Source: Helichrysum umbraculigerum | Taxonomy: Eukaryota; Streptophyta; Magnoliopsida; Asterales; Asteraceae | Assembly (NCBI GenBank): GCA_949592205.1 | Contig: CATIUR010000003.1 | Span: forward strand, 81,682,501-81,746,500 | Direction of reading: 5' to 3' | DNA: 64,000 nt | Shown: piece after piece, positions 54,503-64,000 of the stretch | Numbering within the stretch: position 1 is the stretch's first letter | How the letters are laid out: each line of letters starts with the position of its first letter | Notes under the pieces: generated by a model | What the model was told of the DNA's origin: nothing | Seen by the model: only the letters and a program-made list of their open reading frames with translations | Database searches by the model: none | Position numbers and translations under genes: made by a program

Positions 54503-55162
54503 CTAAAAGTCATCAAGTAGATCATCGCTGTCAGGATTAAAGTCAGCAACCGCAGCAGCAAGGACTGAGGTGGGTGATAGAGTAGGCTCCTCCATCATAG
54601 TCCAAAACTGCTCAACACCAACACCAGGAGAAACATGAGCGTGACGTGGGCTAGGAACATCTGATATGGCCATCAACTGCTCAGTAAGTGAAGGCTCTGA
54701 TGAACTCCCAGATGAAGAAACAGGCTCAGTAGCAGTAGGTGGAGCAGTGGAAGGTCCAGCAGCGAACGGTCTAGCAGGAGGGAAAAATGACCAGGGAGGC
54801 CGAGACGGTCCTGGGTCCGGGCCAAGATGGAACGGATGACCAGCAGGTCTCGGGAACCCTGCATGCACACAGAGGGCGGACATGATATCATGCTGAAGAT
54901 GGAGCATCCTAAAGAGGGCCCAGACTGCTACCGGATCAGCAAGTGTAATCCCATACTCAAGAGTGGGTATGGGGGCTGACTGGTGAACAGGTGATGGGTG
55001 TCCCTCCGCAGGTGGCTCCTCATGAGTGATCGGGACATCAGTAAGGTCCTCCTCGTGAATAGTGGGCATGGTCCTGCGTGCTCTGCGTCCTCGTCTATGA
55101 ATTATGCGACGTCTCGGTGGTATCTCAGCTATGATCTCACGGGTGTCACTGGAGCTATCCAT
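54503..55162 (-). CDS. R9 extra ORF after integrase, 219 residues
   Basis: The start chosen is MDSSSDTREI at 55162. A start at 55210 would add a 16-residue hydrophobic stretch (MHSLLYALPVCFVCFR), and I cannot exclude it. The protein has an N-terminal basic run (RRRIIHRRGRRARR at about 16-29), an acidic segment, a Leu/Met-containing middle, a long Pro/Ser/Ala-rich part and an acidic C terminus (DSDDLLDDF). It has no zinc knuckle or clear membrane span. It occupies the position of the extra (env-like) ORF of Athila elements, but I see no sequence feature that proves it is env-like. It is intact while pol is broken. R5 and R6 have no counterpart. Confidence 0.6.
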   Translation of the reverse strand: MDSSSDTREIIAEIPPRRRIIHRRGRRARRTMPTIHEEDLTDVPITHEEPPAEGHPSPVHQSAPIPTLEYGITLADPVAVWALFRMLHLQHDIMSALCVHAGFPRPAGHPFHLGPDPGPSRPPWSFFPPARPFAAGPSTAPPTATEPVSSSGSSSEPSLTEQLMAISDVPSPRHAHVSPGVGVEQFWTMMEEPTLSPTSVLAAAVADFNPDSDDLLDDF

Positions 55163-55414
55163 CCTGAAACAAACAAAACAAACAGGTAATGCATAGAGTA
55201 ATGAGTGCAAATGCCAAAGGGATTGATGACAGTGTAAATGTGTTTTTATAAAGATTTCTTGTCATCAAGACCCTAGCATTTGCATTTTGTGACACTTATT
55301 TTAAATTGAAGCGGGTAGTCAGATAAGTGGCAAAACCTGTAATCTTGTTAGAGATAATCATACTTAATAAAAATAAACTTAGAAGTAAAATTTAACAGAA
55401 AAGTAAAGATAAGC

Positions 55415-55463
55415 TTGGGGTGCCTCCCAAGAGCGCTTGTTTTACGAGTCTCTAGCTTGACTC
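55415..55463 (-). other. R9 conserved post-integrase hairpin
   Basis: The stem GAGTC/GACTC (55446-55463) is followed in transcription order by the tail GCGCTCTTGGGAGGCACCCC (inverse at 55417-55436). It has the same layout as in R5 and R6 with different arms. Confidence 0.7.
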
Positions 55464-55483
55464 TTTGTACCTTTCTTGAAGAC

Positions 55484-56459
55484 TCATGGAGGTTCAAAGA
55501 TGAAGACGTCTTCCCTGATGGGGAAGTCTTCAACATAATGCTTTAAGTGATGACCGTTAACCTTAAAATTACCTTCTGGAGCCTCGAGTTCGATTGCACC
55601 ATAGGGAAATACCTTTGAGATTGTGAGCGGTCCGCTCCACCTACTTTTGAATTTGCCAGAGAATTTCTTGAATCGCGAATTGAAGAGCAGCACCTTGTCT
55701 CGTTGTTTGAATCTAGAAGGCTTCAGTTTAGCGTCGTGGACCCTTTTAGTTCTTTCCTTGAAGCTTAACGAACTTTCGTACGCTTGGTCCCTTAGCTCTG
55801 CTAACTCATTCAACTGCATTCTCCGTTGCTCTCCAGCTGCTGAAATATCTAAGTTGCAGTGTTTAAGTGCCCAGTACGCCCGATATTCCAACTCAATTGG
55901 AAGGTGACACGCCTTGCCGTAAACTAGCCGATACGGTGTGGTTCCTAGTGGTGTTTTGTAAGCAGTTCTGAATGCCCACAGTGCATCGTCTAATTTTTCG
56001 GCCCACCTATGCCCATGATTCCCCACAGTGCATCGTCAAAGCCCGATTTGTCGCTTCAGCCTGACCATTTGTTTGTGGATGGTAAGCCGTCGAAGTTTTG
56101 TGAGTGACACCATACTGCTGTAAGATTCGCAAGAAATGAGTATTGCAGAAATGCGTGCCACGGTCACTAATTATAGCTCTGGGCGTTCCAAATAGACTGA
56201 ACAGCTTTTTGAGGAACTGGGTTACTACTCTTGCATCGTTGGTCGGAAAAGCTTGAGCCTCGACCCACCTGGAGACGTAGTCAACTGCGACTAAGATGTA
56301 CTCTTTACCGTTAGACTTAGGGAATGGTCCCATAAAATCTAATCCCCAAATATCAAAGATCTCCACAGCCTGGATATTAGTAAGTGGCATTTCGTTCCGG
56401 GCTGAGATATTGCCTTGCCTTTGGCAAATATCACAGCGCTTTACCAGGTCGCAAGCGTC
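55484..56459 (-). pseudogene. pol: R9 integrase core and C terminus, frameshifted
   Basis: The first part (to 56007) has the HHCC zinc end (CDICQRQGN) and the catalytic core: D in IWGLDFMGPFPKS, D in AIISDRGTHF and E in NGQAEATNRAL. A 16-base repeat of GACGATGCACTGTGGG, also found about 45 bases away, disrupts the frame at 56007-56035. The second part (56026-55484) continues with WAEKLDDALWAFRTAYKTP and a C-terminal domain with SRWSGPLTI. It would insert element DNA into the host genome. It is inactive in this copy. Confidence 0.9.
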
Positions 56460-58559
56460 TCAAAATATGGTTGGCCAATAAAAGCCGGCATCGTAAACCT
56501 TTCGTGCAGTCATTTTGTTGCCATGGTGTCCTCCAGTAGGTCCGTGGTGGCTCTGGTGTAGAATTCGTTCTGCCTCTTTCCCATCAACGCATCTTCGAAT
56601 AATTTGATCGGGACAAACCATAAAAAGATAAGGATCATTCCAATAATAGTTCTTGACATCGCGGAAGAATTTTCGTGTCTGAGAGGTCGGCATTCCTTTT
56701 GGTATGATGTTTCCTACCAGATAATTGGCGAAGTCGGCATACCAAGGGTTGTGTGAGAACTGTGATCCTTGTTGGTATCCTCCAATAGTCATGAGTTGTT
56801 CTTCAGGGAACTGATCTTGAATATCTTTTTCGTGCAACTTCTCCATTAATGGATTTTCCAATCGGCTGAGATGATCGGCCGCAACATTTCCTGCTCCTTT
56901 CTTATCTTTAATCTCAATATCGAATTCTTGTAGGAGTAGAATCCATCGTAGTAAGCGCGGTTTAGCATCTTGCTTCTTGAAAAGATATTTCAAAGCGGAG
57001 TGATCTGTATAGACAATAGTTTTAGACAAGATTAGATAAGAACGAAATCTATCAAAAGCAAATACTACCGCAAGCAGCTCCTTTTCTGTAGTGGTGTAAT
57101 TCTCTTGAGCATCTGTGAGCGTTTTGCTAGCGTAGTATATTGGTTGAAAATGTTTCTCCTTCCGATGTCCCAGTACAGCTCCAACAGCGAAATCACTGGT
57201 GTCGCACATGATTTCAAATGAAAGACTCCAATCGGGGGCAACCATGATCGGTGCATGTACTAGCTGCTCTTTCAGATACTTGAAAGCTTTGAGACATTCA
57301 CCTGTGAAGTCAAACGGAGTATCTTTTTCGAGAAGATGGGTCATTGGCCGAGAGATTTTTGAAAAGTCTTTAATAAAGCGGCGATAGAATCTGGCGTGAC
57401 CTAGAAAACTTCGGATGGCTTTCACAGAAGTGGGGGGTGGAAGCTTCGAGATTGTTTCAACTTTTGCTTTGTCAACTTCAATTCCAGACTTTGATATGCG
57501 GTGTCCAAGAACTATGCCTTCTTTCACCATTAAGAGACATTTCTCCCAATTCAGAACAAGGTTTGATTCTTCACATCGAGCAAGCATCCTATCCAAGTTA
57601 GAAAGACAAGTGGTGAACGAATCCCCAAAGACTGAGAAATCATCCATGAACACTTCCATGCATTGTTCAATCATGTCGTGGAAGATTGCTACCATGCATC
57701 TTTGAAAGGTCGCCGGTGCATTACATAAACCAAATGGCATACGTCGGTAAGCAAATGTTCCATAGGGACAAGTGAACGTCGTCTTTTCTTGGTCCTTCGA
57801 ATCGAGAGGTATCTGAAAATAGCCTGAGAAGCCATCAAGGAAACAGTAGAATTCATTCCCTGTCAATCTTTCGAGCATCTGATCAATGAATGCCAGAGGG
57901 AAGTGATCTTTGCGTGTAGCTTCATTCAGTTTTCGATAGTCGATACACACCCTCCAACCATTGACGGTTCGTGTTGGAATCAATTCATTGTTTTCGTTAG
58001 CGATGATCGTCATGCCTCCTTTCTTTGGGACGACTTGAACTGGGCTAACCCATGGGGAATCTGAGATAGGGTAGATCAGACCAGTATCCAAAAGTTTGAT
58101 AACCTCCTTTTTAACCACGTCTTGAATCTTCGGGTTGACTCTCCTTTGCCTCTGAACTGACGGTCTAAAGTCATTTTCCATTAAGATTTTGTGCGTGCAG
58201 TAGTTCGGACTAATCCCTTGTATATCAGAGATCTTCCAAGCAATCGCCTTCTTGTGTGACTTTAGAACCTGTACCAGCCTTGCTTTCTCTTCGGGCTTCA
58301 ATTCTTTAGATATGATAACTGGTAAGTGCGCAGTGCCTTCAAGAAAAGCATATTCAAGGTGTGGGGGAAGTTCCTTTAGCTCCAATTCGGGTGGTTCTTC
58401 AGTAGAGGGTTTCATCCTAGCAATCTCGTCTCTTTTAAGTTCATCATACGTCGTTTGATAGTCTAACTCCATTGCAGGTGATTCCGGAATGTCGGCTGAT
58501 GCTATCTCAACCCATTCTGTATTGTTTGACAGCTCATCTTTTCTCAGCTCATATTTTAC
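56460..58559 (-). pseudogene. pol: R9 reverse transcriptase, RNase H and integrase zinc region
   Basis: A long open stretch (from MELDYQ at 58472, and open in frame up to the TAA at 58560). RT spans about residues 110-300 of the 670 (WRVCIDYRKLNEATRKDHFP, YGTFAYRRMPFGLCNAPATF, FMDD at 275-278). RNase H has D424 (CDTSD), E463 (TEKE) and D490 (YTDH). The integrase zinc region begins with HHGPTGGHHGNK near 642-652. The motifs are of the Athila lineage. It ends at TGA 56460-56462, where a C-to-T change from an Arg codon is likely, and the integrase continues in the same frame. It copies element RNA into DNA and could serve R5 and R6 types in trans (inference). Confidence 0.93.
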
Positions 58560-61045
58560 TTAGGAAGATTGAGAGATTGCATTTTCTTCAGTGATTATTT
58601 CTTTTCCTTTGTTGTTTGTTGCAAATCTCTGGAATTGAGCTGATGAAGAATTGCTAATGGTGATTTCCGGATTAAGATTTTCACAACCTTTAGTTAGTTG
58701 TGAGGCAGGTGGTTTAAGCATTGACTCCATGTCTTCAAGAGTTTTCAGAATTTCTTCCCTTGAGAGAGATGAGTGATTCACTTCAGAAGTCGGGTTCCTT
58801 CGTAGTAGAGTGACCGGAGTGCTATATCCAAGCTGAGCAGTTGTGGTGGAGTTTAACTGCGGCTCAGATTTCTTCAAAGGAAATAGTAACTCTCCAGATG
58901 CGTTGGAAGAATCCGAGATAGCTGAACATAGACCCGCACCTTCTTCACAGAGTATTCTTGAGGTGATAACAGTATTGGGAAGGGGGTTAATGTTGCTTAC
59001 TGCGAGGATCTCCTCCAAGTGTTCTTCAATTATTTCCTGCATAGAATCCACAAGACCAAGATCTTCTCCCACAGGTTGCTTCATTAGTTTATCAACATTA
59101 AAGGTGACCTCTTCAGTTCCAACTCGAAGTTTTAAAGATTTTTCATTTACGTCTATGACGGCCTTGGCAGTGTTTAGGAAAGGTCTGCCAAGGATGAGTG
59201 GAACCTGGGTGTCCTCTTCAATATCCATAATAACGAAATCAACTGGGAAGACGAATTTGTCAACTCGCACCATAATATCTTCAGCAATTCCTCGGGGGAG
59301 TTTAAATGATCTATCTGCTAATTGGATGGTCATACGGGTTGGCAAGAGTTCGTTTAATCCTAGTTTCCTATAAAGCGAGAATGGCATAAGGTTTACACTA
59401 GCTCCTAGGTCAGCTAAGGCGTTGCTTATTTGAACATCCTGAAGATAACAAGGAATAGTGGAATGGCCGGTATCTCCAAGCTTAGGGGGTAGTCCATGTT
59501 GCATGATTAAAGAGCACTCGGCATCTAAGGGCAAGTTAACTATCTGTCTAAGTTTTTCTTTGTTGGATATCAGTTCCTTAAAGAATTTAGCACAACTGGG
59601 CATTTCTACTAAAGCATCTAATAATCTAACGTTTAAGTGTAGGCTTTTGAATATTTCTAGATATTTTCCAAATTGAGCTTCTTGTTTCTCTTTCTTAAGC
59701 CTACCAGGGAAAGGTATTCGAATAGGTTTGGTGACTTCTGGGGCTTTAGACGGTTCTGGCTCAGGAGAGGTGACAGGGGTGTCAGCTTGTACCGAGTTAG
59801 TGGGTAGAGAAGAACTTGAAGGTTTATCTGAAAGAATATCTATGGTTTTCTCTTTCTTAGTCTCTTTTCCTCCTCTAGTGACTACATGAATGTCATCGTG
59901 CTCGTAGGACGAGTGAAAGACGGAATTGTAAATCGCTTCTTCCCTTCGCTTCTCCTCAACTTTTAAAAACAACCTTTTAACATTATCCTCCATGTTTTTA
60001 ATTAAATCATTTGAAATCCTGAGCAAATAATCATTTTGATTTTGAAAATCAAGAATTCGTTTGTTTGTATTATTTTGCTCAACCATGAAGTTTTTGAAAA
60101 TCTTATTGTTTAGACAAGAAGTCAATTGGGTAGGAGTAGAGAGAACTAAAGATTGAGAAGGGGGTAATGTGGTCAACCGCTGAACGAATGGATTAGAATG
60201 AAAGGATTGGTCAGGGTTTCTACCAGTTGTTGCAAGAGTCTCTTCGTTAGCCCGTATGTTTGGGAAGAACTTTGCGGGTTTCTTCTTTTGCATGGGTTTA
60301 GAAGATTCTTGCAAGTCCTTGACAACTTTAGAGATGGATTCGAGTTGAGTTTTCAAAGTGTCAAAGGCTTGATCTGAAGTACTCCATTTTTCTGAAGTGG
60401 ATTCATCTGGCTCCAAGTCATGATGATGCATCGTTATCGTCTCAATCAATTTCCAAGCTTCGTCTGAAGTATGTTGCATGAAGTTTCCGGATGAAGCAGC
60501 ATCGAGGGTTTGTTGTGCTGAGGATTTAAGCTGTTGTAGAACGTGCAGACCAGATCCGTTTCAGCCAACTGATGATTCTGACATCTTTCGATAAGATTCT
60601 TAAATCGTTCCCAAGCCTTGCTTAATGATTCGTTAGTTTCCTGACGGAAGTTAGCAATGTCGGTCTTAAGCTTGGTTTGCATGGAAGGAGGAAAGTACTT
60701 AGCTAGAAACTTAGTAGCCATCTCTTCCCATGTATGAATCGAATTGGGTTCGAAATCATAAAACCAGGTTAAGGCTCGAGAAGATAGAGAATAAGGAAAC
60801 AGATGGAGTCTAAGAAGGTCTCTATTGGCTCCTATTAGTTCGAAAGAGTCGGTGAGGTTGATGAACTTGTTAAGATGTGCGTTTGGATTTTCAACCGAAA
60901 GACCATGAAACTGACACTCAGATTTAATCATTTTTATGTAGTGAGGCTTAATTTCAAGGGTTTCGTCGGTTGGTGCTACGATCGGTCCTCCTCGTCCCTC
61001 TAGTAGTGGTTTGATTGATGAGGCGAGCGTGATACGGTTCGTCAT
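58560..61045 (-). pseudogene. gag: R9 Gag-protease, one frameshift
   Basis: It starts at 61045 (MTNRITLASS). The capsid region has FPYSLSSRALTWFYDFE and KFLAKYFPPSMQ, close to R5 and R6. A one-base deletion near 60530-60540 shifts the frame. From 60479 it is open to a TAA at 58560 and includes a retropepsin with LADLGASVNLMP and LGRPFLNTAKAVID. After the TAA the same frame is open into RT, so the stop separates gag-protease from pol. The stop may be a mutation from CAA. No CCHC knuckle is visible. Confidence 0.9.
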
Positions 61046-61246
61046 AACTTGTAGGGTAGAAATTAGGGTTTCGGAAAGAAATTAGGGTTTTGGAAGGGAG
61101 ATCTAATCTAAACTAAATTAACCTAATTAATCTAATTATCCTAATTAACCTAAGGGTAAAGCAGGTAACTTCCGGATGATATTGATCTTCCGAAAGGATC
61201 GCTAAATAACTAAGATAACTAAATTCCTAAAATCGGTCGTTGTAGT

Positions 61247-61263
61247 CCCCGGCAGCGGCGCCA
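61247..61263 (-). other. R9 primer-binding site (tRNA-Asp type)
   Basis: CCCCGGCAGCGGCGCCA on the plus strand, six bases from the LTR start TGTCGCATCCCC. Confidence 0.92.
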
Positions 61264-61269
61264 AAAGCT

Positions 61270-62297
61270 TGTCGCATCCCCAGCGGTCGGTCGGGTTTTA
61301 CCCCGGTCGTTGAGACAACCGGCTAGGGCGCGCGAGCAATGTGTTTTATATTTATATGCTGGGTATCCTAAGCTTTGATACAACCTAATGACCTAAAGGG
61401 CAGTAAGTGGTACGTATGATTCAGGTGTCGTTCTTCAAACTACAACGGGCATAGGATCTTAGGAGGATTGATTATCTTTTGTAATTTAGCTGGGATTTTT
61501 TTTAAAACTTTTGATAGGTTGGTTGGTTTTCTAATCTAATTACTGAAATTAAAACTAAATTAAAGACAGGGGTTTGTACGGAGAACGCAGAGAAATCAAG
61601 ATAAGGAATATGTTTGTTGTGACTTCGGCAATGTTATTGGATGGATAGTTATGGAGGGATAAGATGTGATGATTAATTCGGGGAGGTCATAGAAACTTCA
61701 TTGGTAATAAAGTATTATGCATACGACCTTTCCTCTTCTCCCACGTATTTGTATTAACGTTATATCGTATAATCGGTCGTTTTACAGCTTTTCCGTTACA
61801 CCAATTAGGGTTCCAGATGACTCACTGAATATTTCTACATTTCTTAATGAGCTACAACTACGATCCTATCATATATCTAACGTAGAGTTGTCCGCAATCA
61901 GATACACAATATGTCACATGGATAACAGTTATAGAATGTCCAGTACACCGGAAGTTCTCCCAAATGCACAGACCAACTCAGCTGACAACTATCCTCTAGT
62001 CCAGGTCCCCATTTACAGTCATCCAGAGGACGTTGGTATCATGGCATGAATTGTTGATTGAACAAAAACATGAACAGGGATTAACCCGCGGAACCGGTTG
62101 GGATAATCTGTCTAGCGGCCAGCTGAATTGTTCATCATTAATTATATAATCATCACAACTATTACATGCATGTTAACCTACTTGTATTATATCTATCATG
62201 TTTATGAAAACCGAATTATTAAGGAAGAAATAGTGTTATTGTATGTCTAGCATGCAGCACCTAAGCAACAATCAAACAAGAACATGCAAGGGCACGG
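61270..62297 (-). repeat. R9 5' LTR, inner part, cut by R10
   Basis: It matches 50043-51070 base for base in length. It is interrupted at CACGG by R10. The rest of the LTR lies outside the window. The 110-codon open frame found in both LTR copies is not supported as a gene. Confidence 0.93.
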
Positions 62298-64000
62298 TGT
62301 AACACCCCCGAAATTCATTGTTTTGCGGAAGCATAGTTTGGGGTGTTACTAATCAATATACAAAGCACAAGATTAATAGTAAACGACCTCTAAATGAGAC
62401 GTTTGTAAAATAGTTACATTTCATAATTAATAATCGTTTGAAAACCGTAGGTTTTCGTATACAAAATGTAATTCCCTAGAGTCCCCGCGTATAGCGGGAG
62501 ATTCTATTACATCACCATAGTTACAAAAGATAATGCCAAAGAATCTCCGTTAAATGCAGTTTGTAAATCATGCGACTCTAGCTAGTAATCCTGGAGTAAT
62601 CCTACTCCGTAAGTGTACCTGAGATACAAAGCTAAAAAGTGTCAACCAAAAAGGTTGGTGAATCTCACAGGTTTAGTAATAAGTAAGTGTTATGAACCAC
62701 AAGTATGTACCCGTATTGCTATCAAGCAAAGTAAGTAAATCAGTTAATCAGTACAGTGCCATGAGCTCATAAGTTGAAGCTTAACCGTGTAGTGTGAATA
62801 TATCACGTACCCCCGTGAGTGCTATCCGCACACTCATATGTAACAAATACTAATATGTCTATTTCTACGTGTAAATCAGTACGTGGTGGCGCTACCACCC
62901 CAGACAGGGATTGTCAGTCCCAAATGGATCCATCTATTAGTAATCGCGCTTAAGTCCATAACTAACAACTTACGATTAGGAGGCTTTCAGTGGATAAAAG
63001 TAACTCATGCGTTTGTTTGTAAACAGTAATGTTTTCAGTTCAGTACATTGTGTTCATACGTAAAACAGTTGCTAAGTATCTCATCCCAAAGTATAAAACA
63101 GTAAAAGTGGGGCTGTAAGACTCACCTGAGTCTGGTAATAAGCTGTAGCAAATAGCAAGTAGTAAATATAGCAAGTAGGTTCTCCGAACCCGTAACCTTC
63201 AAATGCCTATTCATATGAAGTTATGTAAGTATGTGTCTCACGAGACGTTTCGTTTAGTTGTACACAACTAGTATAGCCGATGTTTGTCTGTATGTTTGTA
63301 ATTGTTCGTTTGTTGGAAAACATGTTTGGGCCCGTTGGTGACTTAGTTGAAACGTTAATCTCGACATTTATAAACTTGTTTGAATTGTTATGCTTGAAAA
63401 ACATGTTTCAATGTACCTTAGCTGTTATATCGTATAGTCGTTTGAAGTCCGAAATGTATAACACTTAACTTGGAATTTATTTGTGAATCTGCTGTGTTTT
63501 GCGACACAAAATGCGACACTAAAATTTGTCATGCGACACAAGGGTTGTGTCGCATGAAGGATGCGACACAAGAGCCCTGCGACACAGTGGTTGTGTCGCA
63601 AAAAGCTTGCGATGCTAATTCAATAGCGACATAAAGGTTGTGTCGTATAAAATACGACATAGTATGCGACATAGAGTGCGACACAATATTGTGTCGCAAA
63701 GGTTACGACACAAACGGATTTGTACGACACAAGGCGCGACACAAACGGGTTTATGCGACATAGCATGCGACACAAGGCTTGTGTCGCATGTATGAACACC
63801 AGCCCAGAAACTTTCGGGTTTCAAGAATTTCCGACCAAAAACGCAAATCTAACCCATTTTTGAGCTATAAAATCGTGTATTCTTCATGTATAAGGTTATA
63901 TCTAAGTTGTGTACACATCAAAACATCAAAACATTACACCAAATTGAATAGATCTAAGATTTTAGAAAATTCTTACTTTTGCAAATCGAGCTAGATGGAG
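62298..64000 (-). mobile_element. R10: LTR of an R3-like element, inserted in R9
   Basis: It begins TGTAACACCCCCGAAATTC, the inverse of a family LTR end, so it lies on the minus strand. It could be a 3' LTR or a solo LTR, as the other end is outside the window. The layout follows R3 and R1, with the hairpin array at 63500-63789. CACGG (62293-62297) would be the left target-site duplicate. Confidence 0.88.
63500..63789 (-). repeat. TGTGTCGCA hairpin array in R10 LTR
   Basis: Perfect units TGCGACACAA-GGG-TTGTGTCGCA (63532-63554) and TGCGACACAA-GGC-TTGTGTCGCA (63766-63788) lie among worn copies. The last is followed by the same ATGAACACCAGCCCAGAAA as in R3. Confidence 0.9.

Larger units (their letters stand above)
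50043..62297 (-). mobile_element. R9: Athila-type Ty3/gypsy element with full set of enzymes (mutated)
   Basis: On the minus strand the order is 5' LTR (61270-62297, cut by R10), tRNA-Asp-type PBS, gag, protease, RT, RNase H, integrase, an extra ORF, a 3' non-coding block, PPT and 3' LTR (50043-52634). RT motifs are typical of Athila. LTR parts that can be compared (1028 bp, no net indel) differ by about 16 substitutions (about 1.6%). A gag frameshift, two in-frame stops and an integrase frameshift make this copy inactive. It sits in R8. Confidence 0.94.

Noticed and set aside
1..64000. Host genes, tRNA, rRNA, centromere satellite
   Set aside because: All longer open frames are accounted for by retrotransposons. 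I saw no tRNA cloverleaf, rRNA or long-period satellite, although I could not run a search.

Overview
This window looks like intergenic heterochromatin from a large, repeat-rich dicot nuclear genome. The sequence is AT-rich. I found no host gene, tRNA, rRNA or CRISPR array. Almost every base can be assigned to a pile of nested Ty3/gypsy LTR retrotransposons. The gag style and the PBS types resemble elements I know from daisy-family (Asteraceae) genomes, but that placement is a recollection and not a test.

I call the elements R1 to R10. R1 (1-7582, +) and R2 (9103-18056, -) are sister non-autonomous elements with LTRs of about 3 kb and a gag but no protease, RT or integrase. R1 also carries a second coiled-coil/CCHC ORF. 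Both sit inside R3, an older element on the minus strand (7583-9102 and 18057-21132). R3 lies in R4 (21133-23659 and 33556-35523, -), which has no gag and codes a 433-residue helical protein. R5 (23660-33555, -, complete, TSD TATCG) lies in the LTR of R4. R4 in turn lies in the 5' LTR of R6 (35524-44690, +). R7 (44691-45366) is a fragment that holds only a relative of the R1 second ORF. R8 (45367-50042, +) begins beside it and is interrupted by R9 (50043-62297, -), an Athila-type element with protease, RT, RNase H and integrase. R10 (62298-64000, -) begins inside the right LTR of R9.

Two protein systems stand out. First, R4, R5 and R6 code a protein made of two related helical units marked by a (F/Y/L)PF...Q...L signature. 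In R5 and R6 it follows gag-protease where RT and integrase would be, and in R4 it stands alone just after the PBS. Second, R1 and R7 code a small protein with a coiled coil, a basic patch and zinc knuckles, which R2 has lost. R9 shares LTR and 3' non-coding sequence with R6, so an Athila of the R9 type is a plausible supplier of RT and integrase to R5- and R6-type elements.

The LTRs and leaders are full of short palindromes. One motif, TGCGACACAA-N3-TTGTGTCGCA, is arrayed in R1, R3 and R10, and a related GCGTCACT/AGTGACG array is in R2. R8 holds a run of small hairpins with a period of about 22 bases whose arms differ from unit to unit while staying self-complementary. All coordinates of LTR ends come from TG/CA ends, the PBS, the PPT and comparison of LTR pairs by eye. 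All divergence figures are counts by eye.
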